Source of the DNA: Uranotaenia lowii
Lineage: Eukaryota; Arthropoda; Insecta; Diptera; Culicidae
Length of the DNA stretch: 64,000 nucleotides
Assembly: GCF_029784155.1 (NCBI RefSeq)
Contig: NC_073693.1
Span: forward strand, 332,076,592-332,140,591
Direction: 5' to 3'
This document shows, piece by piece, positions 10,852-21,900 of the stretch; within the stretch, counting starts at the first letter, position 1; each line of letters begins with the position of its first letter. The translations under genes were made by a program, and so were the position numbers. Below the pieces are notes generated by a model. That model saw only the letters and a program-made list of their open reading frames with translations. It did not search any database and was not told the origin of the DNA.

Positions 10852-12775
10852 CGAACGCATGCGCAGCGTGTGATGCGAAACCCGTTGAATTCTTCGAACT
10901 GAAATTTGAGGAGATCTTCGAGTCAGGCGTTGGTTGTGCTGGTCCAGACGCACGACAACCGGGGGATGCCGTTATCCTTCCTGGCATCGATAATGCTGGA
11001 AATGAAGTTGCTGGTGGCGGTGCCGAATCTGCCGAAAATGCGCTCCCACCGCAAATTCAAAGACCAGCTAATGAGCAAGGGTTGAGGCGCAGCGGTCGGG
11101 AGCGCAGGTATCCAGGCCAGTATTCTGATTTCGTTAGCTATGGATCCTTTTCTGGTAAAAGTGTTTCCCCTAAGTTGCCACCCGAGACGGCTGAAGATGC
11201 GAAGCAGATGGACGATCCAACTACCTACGACGAGGTTCTGTGTCGGTACGACAGAGAGCATTGGGTTCGAGCCATGGAAGAATAGTTCAAGTCGTTGAGC
11301 GTAAACGAGACGTGGGTGCTGACCGATCTGCCCGAGGGGCGGAAAGCTATACGGAACAAGTGGGTTTTCAAAACGAAGCGTGGACCCGATGGAGTTGTTC
11401 AGCGGTACAAGGCTCGTCTCGTAGCCAAGGGCTGTTCCCAGAGGCCAGGTCTGGATTACGATGAGGTGTATTCCCCCGTCGTGCTGTACGCGACGGTCCG
11501 ATACCTCATGGCGCTGGCGGTGCTTTACGATCTGGACATCGATCAGATGGACGCCGTGACGGCGTTTCTACAGGGCGAGCTGAAGGACGAGGAAATATAC
11601 AAGGTGCAGCCGCAGGGTGTGGAGAACCGGAGTGGCAAGGTTTGCCGGCTGAAGCAGGCACTGTACGGCTTGAAGCAGTCAAGCCGTGTTTGGAATGCTC
11701 AGCTGGATGATGTACTGCAGAGGTTCGGACAGAATCGTTCTTCAGTCGATCCTTGCCTGTACTGGATGGTGCGTGAGGAAAAGTTAATGTTCGTCACAAT
11801 CTACGTTGACGATTTCTTGATCTTCACCAACGACCGGCAGTTGAAGCAGAAGCTGAAGGCGTACTTGTGCGAGCAGTTCAAGAAGAAGCTGAAATGAAGA
11901 AGGTGCCATTTAAAGAAGCGGTGAGATGTCTGTCGTTCGCAGCTCAAGTAACTCGCCCGAAAATTTCCTATGCGGTCAATGCAGTGAGTCAATTTTGTTC
12001 GAATCCAGGACGACAGCACTGGGAAGCAGTCAAGAAAATCATACGCTACTTGAAGGGTACTACAACGAAGAAGCTGGAGTACAGCAAGCGTTGATCATCT
12101 GAGCTGGTCGGTTTTAGCGATGCCGATTGGGGAGGAGATCCGGACAACCGGAGGTCGTACTTGTGCGAGCAGTTCAAGTTGAAGGATCTCGGTGAGGCCA
12201 AGTACTGTCTAGGTGTCCGAATTACAAGGGATCGAGGAGAGGGAAAGCTCTAGCTCGATCAACAAGCATACGTCGAGGAGATTATCCAGTCGAGGTGATT
12301 GGCAGTTGCGAAACCGGTGCCCATTCCAGCAGATCCGAGCGTGAGGTTGGGCAAGTCCATGGGTCCCAACGGTCCGGAAGAAGAAGCTGAAATGAAGAAG
12401 GTGCCATTTAAAGAAGCGGTGGGATGTCTGTCGTTCGCAGCTCAAGTAACTCGCCCGAACATTTCCTATGCGGTCAATGCAGTGAGTCAATTTTGTTCGA
12501 ATCCAGGACGACAGCACTGGGAAGCAGTCAAGAAAATCATCCGCTACTTGAAGGGTACTACAACGAAGAAGCTGGAGTACAGTAAGCGTTGATCATCTGA
12601 GCTGGTCGGTTTTAGCGATGCCGATTGGGGAGGAGATCCGGACAACCGGAGGTCGACGACTGGCTACGTGTTCACGATGCAGGGAGGAGCCATTTCGTGG
12701 AACGTCAAGAAGCAGCCGACTGTCGCCCTGTCATCTTGTGAGGCGGAGTACATGGCTCTGTCTTGAACCATCCAA
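10852..12775 (+). pseudogene. Copia reverse transcriptase and RNase H, disrupted
   Basis: A linker with RRSGRERRYPGQYSD leads into reverse transcriptase through an in-frame stop at 11283-11285. RT landmarks are NKWVFKTKRGPDG, RYKARLVAKGCSQ, DAVTAFLQGEL and the catalytic IYVDDFLIF near 11800. The C-terminal part is carried in two partially overlapping copies. The RNase H segment keeps [13 protein letters not shown] and [11 protein letters not shown]. Frameshifts, stops and the duplication make it inactive. Confidence 0.85.
11863..12654 (+). repeat. Internal partial tandem duplication in copia pol
   Basis: The segment TACTTGTGCGAGCAGTTCAA ... CGGAGGTCG occurs twice. The second copy (12160-12654) is complete. 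The first (11863-12159) lacks about 200 bp in its middle, jumping from CAGTTCAAG directly to AAGAAGCTGAAATG. The copies are otherwise nearly identical. Confidence 0.85.
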
Positions 12776-13102
12776 GAGGCCATGTGGTGGACGAACTTGC
12801 GGTCGCAGATTTTCGAGTAGGAACCATTGCGACAACCAAGGAGCAATCAGCGATTCAGCGATCAGCGATTCATTGCGACAACCAAGGAGCAATCAGCATC
12901 GCTGGAAACGGAGCGTACAACCCCTGAACGAAGCACGTGAGCATTCGTTACCACTTCGTGCACGAGATTCTGAAGGAAGGAGCGGTGAAGGTGAGGTACA
13001 TCCCGACGACGGATCAACCGGCTGATGGGTTCACGAAGCCTTAAGCTGTCCAGAAGCAGGAGCGATTTTGTGGACTTGTAGGCGTCACGGATTAGGGAGG
13101 AG

Positions 13103-13217
13103 TGTAGGAGGCGTAGAATTCATTATGTAATCTTAGTAATCCGTGCCTAGTTGTAAAATAAGAAAATAAATTCATTCCACTGTCACACGTTTATTTAACC
13201 ACACGTGTATTTCAATT
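13103..13217 (+). repeat. Copia 3' LTR
   Basis: It begins TGTAGGAGGCG and ends TTTCAATT. The purine run AGGGAGGAG directly before it is the likely plus-strand priming tract. Confidence 0.88.
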
Positions 13218-13222
13218 AAACG

Positions 13223-15387
13223 GTTTCATAGAAGCTTAATCAGCTCCAATCTGAGTTCCCAGAGAATTTTATTCAGCCCAAAATTTAAGTTCTTAAACGA
13301 ACTTGGAAGTTCGTTACGGTGTTTGTAAAGAATGCTATACAGCCTTTAAGGGAATATCTATATATCATCCGCTAAAAATATCCAGTTGTCAGATCACTCT
13401 GACAACCTGATCGCACTGATATATGTAGAAAACAAATTTAAAAAAAATATCAGTTGTTTTGTTTGTTCTTGATTGTTGTTTTTTAAAGAATTTTTCTCAT
13501 TAAAACAATAAAAAAAAATTTTGGACAGATATTTGACAGAAATTTCTGACATGGCTCTTTAAAGTTGCAAACAAGTTCTTTGCGCTACTCAGATGGTTCT
13601 AGAACAGTTCATTAGATAAAGCTTTGCGAAGGTTTGGATCCTTCTTGAAAAATGTCGCATGGAAAGCGCTGAGAAGTTCCGTATTCAGTATTGCTACCTT
13701 TCAAAAGGTGCTGGAAGTTCCAGAGTAACTTTTATAGGTACATAGAAGTCGCGAAAATTCTTTTTTCAGTCAATTGTAAACTTAAGAGTGCCATGTTTAA
13801 GAAAGTCCGCGACTTTTGGTTGCTTGGGGTGGGAAGTCTTCTCAACATCGCCGACATTTTCCAGAAAAATAGAACACTTCCAGGAGAATAGAACGGGAAG
13901 TTGAAAGAAAGGTTGCAATCAGGGATCATCTAGTTGAGCAAAGTCCATACTCCAGATACGAAAGTCCTACAAACAAACAAACTTAGAAAATGCAATCAGT
14001 GTTAAAACCAAATGAAACTGCAATATATTTTTATTGAATTTGTATATTCTTAGTTTCATAACATTTTCGAATAATTCAAATTGGTCAAGGTATTATCGGA
14101 GATTGTTTAAGTAAATTCAGAGTCAAGACGTTTTGATCAATTCGCATGACTTTTATTTCCATGATTGTTTTACATTTTCTTCTTCAAATATTTCTCTTCT
14201 CACATTTCCTGTTCCACTTTAACCATTCGCATATCGGGTTGTTGCCTCCATCTTCTATCGAAAGCTGTTTTTAAAACAATTCAACAGTATCTTCTAGATA
14301 TGGTTTTTCTCATTTTCTCCCCCCTAATCCGTCGATGTCCTTTCAAATTTAACACGATCCAATGCGCCAAACTTACAACTATCCCTAGTTATTATTTTAA
14401 GTGTTCTTACTCAACTAAAAGATCATTCAATTATTCCGACTTAACCCTTAATAGAACGTTTAATAAGTTTGAGAATTCGCTTCTTATCGGGGTTGATTTT
14501 TTTTTCTTCATATATTTTCAAAACACATAAAGTTTATTGAGATTTTCGCTTTGGCTCACTGGTTGATTCTATATAATATGACTAACATTTAAAACAATGA
14601 TGATGATTATGCCTACACGTGACTAGAAATAAAACATATTTGGAAAATATTGATTTAGGCAAAGTTGTCCTAATGCGAAATGAAGGTTAACGATTTTTGT
14701 TTTTCAAAAATTTTGCCTACATTTTTCACTAAAGGGGAAGCGTGTTTTTTTTCTTAAACATTAAATTTCCTAATGCGATTGACTCTACTGAATGCGATAC
14801 GCGCCGTAGGCAAAAGTACGATTTATATGTTTATTGAAATGGATACATATTAAATTCGCGAACATCGAAATTTTGTTTTTTCTAAGAAGTTTTCGGAAAG
14901 GAAATTTAATTTATTCGTTTTTTCTAACGTCTTGGTTTAAGGTCACGTCTGACTGACAATACGGCTCTGAGGGATGATTTTCTATTTTAGTGATGTAGAT
15001 TCTTTGTTGCGTGGATTTTTAAAACATTGATTCATTTCCGGGGGTTTTACTTAATAATGCTTTCGCCGCTCTGTGTTTTAATCACATATTAGTACTCTGT
15101 TAGTGTGAAATGTGAAGAATTATTTCTATTTGTTTGAGCTTCCCCACAGGTGATGGAATAAGAATTCTTTATATCTTCTATTTTACAATTGGGAAATCTA
15201 TCAGTCTTTGTAAACGGTATTCTCTTGGTATCGAAATTTATCCAAGTTTTCGGGATTTGTATAAATAACAACGCTCACTTTCTCTCGGTTTTTAGTGATA
15301 ATGATTTGAGGGTGGCTAGTTAACGACTAACGAATCAGTTTTTCTCGATCTAGGAAGTTTTATTTTATGTAAAGACCGGATTTTGTT
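13223..15387. other. A+T-rich spacer without recognised genes
   Basis: No protein family, RNA gene or element end was recognised. Open frames are short and low in complexity. Confidence 0.45.
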
Positions 15388-15609
15388 CATTAAATATTTT
15401 TAGCTATTTCGGTCTTTTTAGTATATCAAACAACTTTGTTTTGAAATACCCGACGTCTCGACCAGTTTTGGTGGTCTTTTTCGAGGGAATTATCAGTCTG
15501 TTGATAATTCCCTTGAAAAAGACCACCAAAACTGGTCGAAACGTCAGGTATTTCAAAACAAAGTTGTTTGATATACTAAAAAGACCGAAAAAGCCAAAAA
15601 TATTTAATG
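15388..15609. repeat. 222 bp near-perfect palindrome
   Basis: The arms, about 107 bp each, run from CATTAAATATTTTTAGC to a 6 nt loop at 15495-15500 and back to a matching ATATTTAATG. A segment of the arm reads CGACCAGTTTTGGTGGTC. It lies 340 bp beyond the stop codon of the membrane-protein gene and may enter its 3' UTR. It resembles a foldback element. Confidence 0.85.
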
Positions 15610-15949
15610 AAAAAGTTTTATTTTCGGCTGAGTATCGAGGTTTCATATGTCTGGACATTAGAACTTCCTCCGATAATATTTTTTTAGAACATAGGGGAAA
15701 AGTGTGTTAAAACTGGTAAACTTCACATTTACCTGTTCCACTCAACTTAGGCCATGCTTATCAGGAAATAAATTTGAAAAGATAGTTATATTAGTTTTAT
15801 AACCTCAAATTTAAGCTTAATTTATCACCAGGGAAAATTTCTATACAAAAATAACAAACTTTGTAACTAATAACTGGAAACGGAAAAAAACATTAATTTA
15901 TACGGAAATATGAACAATCTATGTGTTAAATAGATGGAAGGTTGCAGGT
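15610..15949. other. 3' flank of the membrane-protein gene
   Basis: This is A+T-rich sequence between the palindrome and the stop codon, probably including the 3' UTR of the minus-strand gene. No coding content was recognised. Confidence 0.35.
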
Positions 15950-18900
15950 TTACAGAGCCGTCCGCTCATCGTAGATTACCACGGCGTCCTGGTCGGCTAG
16001 CGGATGTGCGGCCAGATTTTGCGACCGGGATCGGGATAAGGCAATGATGGCTGCCTCGTCATTTCGCATCCGGTTTCGTCGCTTTTTGCTGAAGTTGACC
16101 TGTGAAAAAGACCTTTGTTATATAATCTATGTAAAATCTGAATAATGTTTGAAAAAGGGTATAAGACGAACACACACATATAAGATCTCAGTGAAACTTC
16201 ATGTATCTTTGAAGAGATCTAATTTACTTAACTCTAAGACGTTTATCTTTCAAGAATAAGATGGTTAGCATCTTACAAATACTAAAACCTGCGCCCCCAG
16301 AAAGTGTATTATGTATGCCGATACCGGGGTTCGAACTCATGACCTCTGGCTTGGAAGACTAGAACGCTATCCTCTAGGCCACGGTCGGCTGCTAAGACAC
16401 TTTGTAGGTTTTCATGTCTTTGATTTGATTGTATTTTTTTTAAATTCAATCCGCCTTGTGTTAAGTGGTTTCATCAGTTTAATTCGCTGTGGGTCGAAAT
16501 TCTTCTTAAAACTTAGGATAGATATTCACAGAAGTGTGAATGTTTTGGTTAATTTTCAGGCGGCTACAATTGGCTGCTTTTTTTTATACTGTTTTGAAAT
16601 ATGACTGTTTTAGCTATCTTAATTACTGTCAATCGATTTATTAGCTTATGTTTGTTTGGTCTTTACAGATGAATGCTTGCTATAATTCTGGATATTAAAT
16701 TCGTTGGAGTAATACTCACAGCAAACGGTAAGTTGAAGTACTTTTGGTTTGAATATTCAATTATGCTGCTTGTGCGTTTTTAAATTGTTTTGAATTTAAA
16801 AAAGGGGCAACAAATTTTCGAGAATTGATGTGGATTCTGTATCATCGCACTCCTTTAAATTTGTAGTTCACGCCAATATACAATTTGTAGGGCTTTTTTT
16901 GAAGACGAAGACTCCAATGACCTATGTGTGACCGTGCGAAGATAAATTAAAGAAGCTATAAGCAATTATTAACATATCCCATACAAATTTTGAATTTTTG
17001 CTACAGCCAGCAGATATTTGGACCAGATTACGTTGTTTTTCGTTGTGACCGCATTCCCCGTAACAGCAAGAAGAACACTGGAGGTGGAGTTTTAATTGCT
17101 GTTAAATCCAATGTCCATGCACTGCTCATTGACGATGACTCCTGGCACGACTTGGAACTTGTGTGGACCCGCATCGATCTTGGCAACCGGAAACTACGTA
17201 TGCGTGCTGTACCTGCCTCCTGATCGCACGCGAGATGTCGCCCGGGCGGAATCTTTTTCTCGCTGCATATCCAAAGTGAGCTCTCTCTGCGCTCCCGAAG
17301 ACGATATTCTCGTCATTGGTGACTTCAATATGCCCGGTTCGAAGTGGTAGCTTTTTGTACCCGGATCCTGTGCTCCCTATATTCTCAGCGCCTTCAAACA
17401 TCGTGCTAGACTCCCTGAGTACGGCAACCTTACGTCACGTGTTCCGATCATTGATTTGGCTCCTGCTCCGTTCGTTAAGGCAGTTCAGCATCACCCAGAT
17501 TTACTGGTCTCGCTCGAGGTCACTGGATATCATGCTTCTGTCGAAAAATCAGCACATTTCTCTCTCGACTTCAAGAAAGCGGATTTCGATGTTATCTCCC
17601 ATATCCTGGTCACCATCGCCTGGGAATCTTAACTCCGATCTATTGAATCCCAATGCTGCGGCCGAAACCTTTTCGCATATCTTAAATTACGACCGCCACG
17701 TGCCAAAGCGCACGACTTCCGGGAATTTGCGGACTCACTGGTTTACGAAAGAACTGCGTCGACTGAAGACGGCGAAGAGATGTGCTCTTAGAAATCCCAT
17801 AAGCTCAAATCCTCCCACACTAAGGATGTATATCGAAGACTGAACTCCGCTTATAAAAAAGCTAGTAAGCGTTGTTACCGGAAGTATTTTTTCTGAGTAC
17901 AACTTAACCTCAAGTCCAACCCAAAATCGTTCTGGAAGCATGTCAAAAGTCAGCGGAATGAACCTGGTATTCCAAATCAAATGTTTCGGGGTGGCAACAC
18001 TAGAAACTCTGATTGCGGAATCAGTGCTCTCTTTGCTCAAAAATTCTCGAGTACCTTTGCTACTGCTTCAACATCCGCAGAACATGTGGAGAGTGCGGTT
18101 AGGAATGTTTCGCCACTCGGCTTCTGCATGGGCACGATTGTAGTAGAGGATGCGGTTATATCTAAAGCAGCGGCACAGTTCAAAAACTCCCTTTCTACCT
18201 TCTACCTTTTTAAAACGATTAATGAGTGTTTTACTGACTCCTGTGAGACTCATCTTTCAAGCTTCTCTTGACAGAACCACTTACCCATCACAGCGGGTGT
18301 TCCACAGGGTTCCATACTCGGACCTGTGCTTTGGAATTCCATGTATAATGAGGTGTTAACGCTGAAACTACCAGCAGGCGTGCAGATAGTCGGGTTTGCT
18401 GACGATATCGTGCTCATGATCACCGGCGAAACAATCGAGGAGGTAGAAGACCTTGCAACGGTGTCCGTAGAAAGGGTTGGAATCTGGGTGGAGGGAGTTA
18501 AACTTAAGATAGCTTCAGATTACTGTTGGAGGGCACACGACTTCTTCGAAACAGCAGCTGAAATACCTTGGAGTAATGGTCGACAATCGCTTAAGTTTTG
18601 GTGCGCATGTCAAATACTGTTGTGAAAGTGCATCGAAAGTCATAGGTTCATTGGTCTGGATTAGCAAGAGACGTCTCCTTGCGAGCGTAGCACTGTCGAA
18701 ACTACGATACGGAGGAGCGGCCTGGAGCTCCGCGATAGAGGTAGAGCGCAACAGATCCAAATTACGGAGCACACATCGGCTGATAGCCATGTGAGTTTCT
18801 TGTGCATACAGGACCATACCAGCAGATGCAGCTTTTGTCATCGCGGGCATGATTCCCATCGACATAACTCTGGCGGACTGGCGGAGGATATGGAGTGTTA

Positions 18901-21900
18901 CAAAGCATGAGCTGTTTGAGGAGTGCGTAAAATTCAACGAGCAGCGTCAATGCTCAAGTGGCAGGAGCAATGCCTTCATCGGTTTAAGCTTATCAGCTCG
19001 CCTTATTGCCCGGAATGCGTAGATACGGAGGAATCGGCAGAACATGCTATCTTTGTCTGCCCCAGTTCATTTCAAGGCGTCAACAACTTCAAAATTTAAA
19101 CACTGAAAACATTGTGAGTAAAATGTGTCGCGACGAACAGTCGTGGCGTGCTTTAGTTGACAAAATCTCGCAAATCATGCCCGATCTGATAAGAATCAGG
19201 AAAGATGATGAACGGAGAGAGCGAGATAGTCAACCAAATTTGACAAGCTAATGGAAGGTCTTGGGCCTCGTATGACACTACAATTCAAAAGCGACGCAAT
19301 CTTAGGGCGCGGTATAACCCTAATCTGGACTCCTACGTGTGGTGGGACTTAAAAGGTCTCATGTACTCAGCTACGATCTTTCCTGCAGCAAAAGGAAGCG
19401 GAGATACCATTCAGGATGGTCGTGACGGGATCCTAGCTTGGAAGTTTCTCAATCGGCCATGCCTTGGTGGTTAGAAATCCTGCTGGAGTGCTTGCTGTGA
19501 GGGGCGCGAGTTACTTTTAAAGCGTTACCTAACCGGCACACGTTTCGAGATCCCCGGGGTAGTGGATGCTGTGACGGGCGTCAGTTACTATGAAACCGTT
19601 ACTTAACCGGCACACGTCTCGGGGTCTTCCGTACTAGTCTTAAGTTGGCGAAAGAGGCAAAGGCGAAAGATGATAAAGAGAAAGACCAAAATTGAGAAAG
19701 AGGAAAAGTAAAAGGGTGAGATGTAGAAGTGCATGAGCACAGCCTACCCCATGATGTAGTATCATAGGGTGAAATCAAGGGGCACATCTGGTACACGAAG
19801 CCCAAGGTGGTTTTATCGGGACGAACACATTCACGGCAGCAAACACTCGGCTGGTATGGTTTGAAGTTAAATTTCAATCTTGTAAAAAAACCATCACTTT
19901 GAAAGGAAGTTTACATGTTTCCGATCCATAAAAAAGGGGATCTACTCTACAACTATAGAGGAATTTCTGCATATGTGCAATCTCCAGACTATTCGAATTA
20001 GTCGTCATGGATCCGATTTTCTCGTACTGTATGCCAAATTTTCAATCGATCAGCACGGTTTTATGCCCAAACGCTCCACGACAACTAACCTGTGGACCTT
20101 CACCTCCTATGTCTGTCTACACCGAAAGTTTGTCTACTAAGTCTCAAATTGACGCCATTTATACCGATTTGTCAGCAGCGTTTGATAAGGTGAACCACGA
20201 TATCGCTATTGGTAAGCTTGGGCGCTTAGGATTCTGCGATCCTTTAGTTGGCTGGTTCTTCAGTCACCTAACTGGACGTAAATTGACAGTTCGCACTGGA
20301 GACACTCTCTCCAGCCAGTTTCCTCCCTCCTCCCCTCAAGGTAGTTACCTAGGACCGATTATCTTCTTAATCTATTTTAACGCTGTGCTCTCACTCCTCG
20401 ACGGTCCGAATCTTTGTAATGATGATCTAAAACTGTTCTACACCAAACGGTCAGGACGACATGGATTTTCTGCAAAACCAGTTCAATCTTTCCGCACAGT
20501 GGGGCGACATCAACTGCCTGCCTCTGAATTGCAGTAAATGTGCAGTCATCAGTTTATCTCGAAAACGGCAGCCTCTTTGCGTGGAGTACTTCTTAGGAGA
20601 TGAGTCCATTGCGCGGGTGGACCACATCAATGATTTGGGCGTAATAATGGACCGTAAGCTGGATACGAAGAAAATACGTCGTCGATATGTTCGAGTGGCC
20701 AAGGAATTCAAGAACGTGTACTACCTGAAGTGCTTTTATTGCAGCATAGTTCGATCCATCCTCGAATACGCATCAGCTGTCTGGTGTCCCTACTACCAGA
20801 ACGGTAACTGGCGGCTCGAGGCTATCCAGAGGCGCTTTTTGCGTTATGCCCTCAGACACCTTAACTAGCAAGACCCGTCCACATGCTAAGCTACGAATAT
20901 CAATGTCGTCTCATAGACATGGATACTCTTCAAGCCCGAAGAAAGGCAACACGAGCTTCTTTCGTCACCGATCTACTGACGTCGCGAATCGATTGCCCTA
21001 CGCTACTGGAAGCTATTCTTCGTAGTGTGAGACCCCATGGACTAAGAAACCAGGACCTTCAACTGTATGTTCCCATTCGATTGAAAAACTATGGAGCCAA
21101 TTGTGCATTCATCGGTGTTATGGAAACGTTCAACCGCTTTTCCGAGCTCTTCGACTTTGACATTTCGAGGGATGTTTTCCGAAGAAAAGTTATAAGAATA
21201 TCGAGAAATCGCTAGTTAGATGTAAATTTTGTGTAACTTTAACTTTTAAGTCGTCATTTGGACCTATACTTGGTCTGTTTATTGAATAGACAAATAAACA
21301 AGCCCATGTCAAATCCTAGGGCCACCAACATTTGCTAAGTTTTGGTGGCTCTATTGGGCCCCGAAGGAAACCTTACTCACCTTTGCATACAGCTCGTCCA
21401 GATCGTCGGCATTCGAGAGAGGCCTCTGTTTGTTCTTACCCCAGGAGGGTAACGATCGGGTCCGATACGACGTATTTCCGCTATCGTCGTCGTCATCATC
21501 CTCGAATCCTCCACTGCCCCGCCCTCGACTGGAGCCACTATCATGTATCACTATTTCGAAAAAAAGAAGAAAACAAAAGTTAGAAAATAAATTGAGTCAG
21601 GTTTAAAACAAAGCGTTGAGACGAAGGGTACTACAATATTCAGTATTGGGTCTACAATTCTTTTTCCGATAAACACAATTTTTTCCTAAAAACCTTTAAA
21701 CATCGCTTATCATCGGAACACTACTTTAATGGTACGAAAAGAATGATTTTCAATGTCCCCACCATTGAAAAACCACACCGAGGTCATCCCAGATGTGGTT
21801 GTTCTGTTATTCTTTTTTTTTTTTGCAACCCCAAATATTGTAGGACCATCGTCCATATCTCTCCACTTAACATATTATTCATGATCGGCCCATATGTATA

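Larger units (their letters stand above)
9785..13217 (+). mobile_element. Ty1/copia LTR retrotransposon, defective
   Basis: Two 115 bp LTRs (9785-9899 and 13103-13217) differ at only a few positions. They are flanked by a perfect 5 bp target duplication, AAACG, at 9780-9784 and 13218-13222. Internal order is a priming site, integrase, linker, reverse transcriptase and RNase H, the copia order. Gag and protease are missing: integrase sequence begins within about 250 bp of the 5' LTR. Stops, frameshifts and a partial internal duplication make it non-autonomous. The near-identical LTRs suggest a fairly recent insertion or LTR conversion. Confidence 0.92.
16985..21301 (+). mobile_element. CR1/Jockey-like LINE, 5' truncated, interrupted by an R1-like fragment
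   Basis: The 5' part (about 16985-18271) encodes degraded endonuclease (FGPDYVVFRCDR, GGGVLIAV, VIGDFNMPG) and the pre-RT region (NPKSFWKHVK, LLTPVRLIFQASLD). After the inserted segment at 18272-19888, the same protein resumes at MFPIHKKGD, then shows DAIYTDLSAAFDKVNHD, a degraded PQGS motif near 20335, and a damaged active-site segment around 20420. The C-terminal region continues to about 21214. The 3' end is AT-rich, with TTGAATAGACAAATAAACAA near 21300. Several stops and frameshifts mean it is inactive. It sits in the last intron of the membrane-protein gene, opposite in orientation. Confidence 0.82.

Noticed and set aside
16317..16389. Functional tRNA-Gly gene
   Set aside because: The T stem and inner acceptor stem have several mismatches, so a pseudogene or SINE is more likely.
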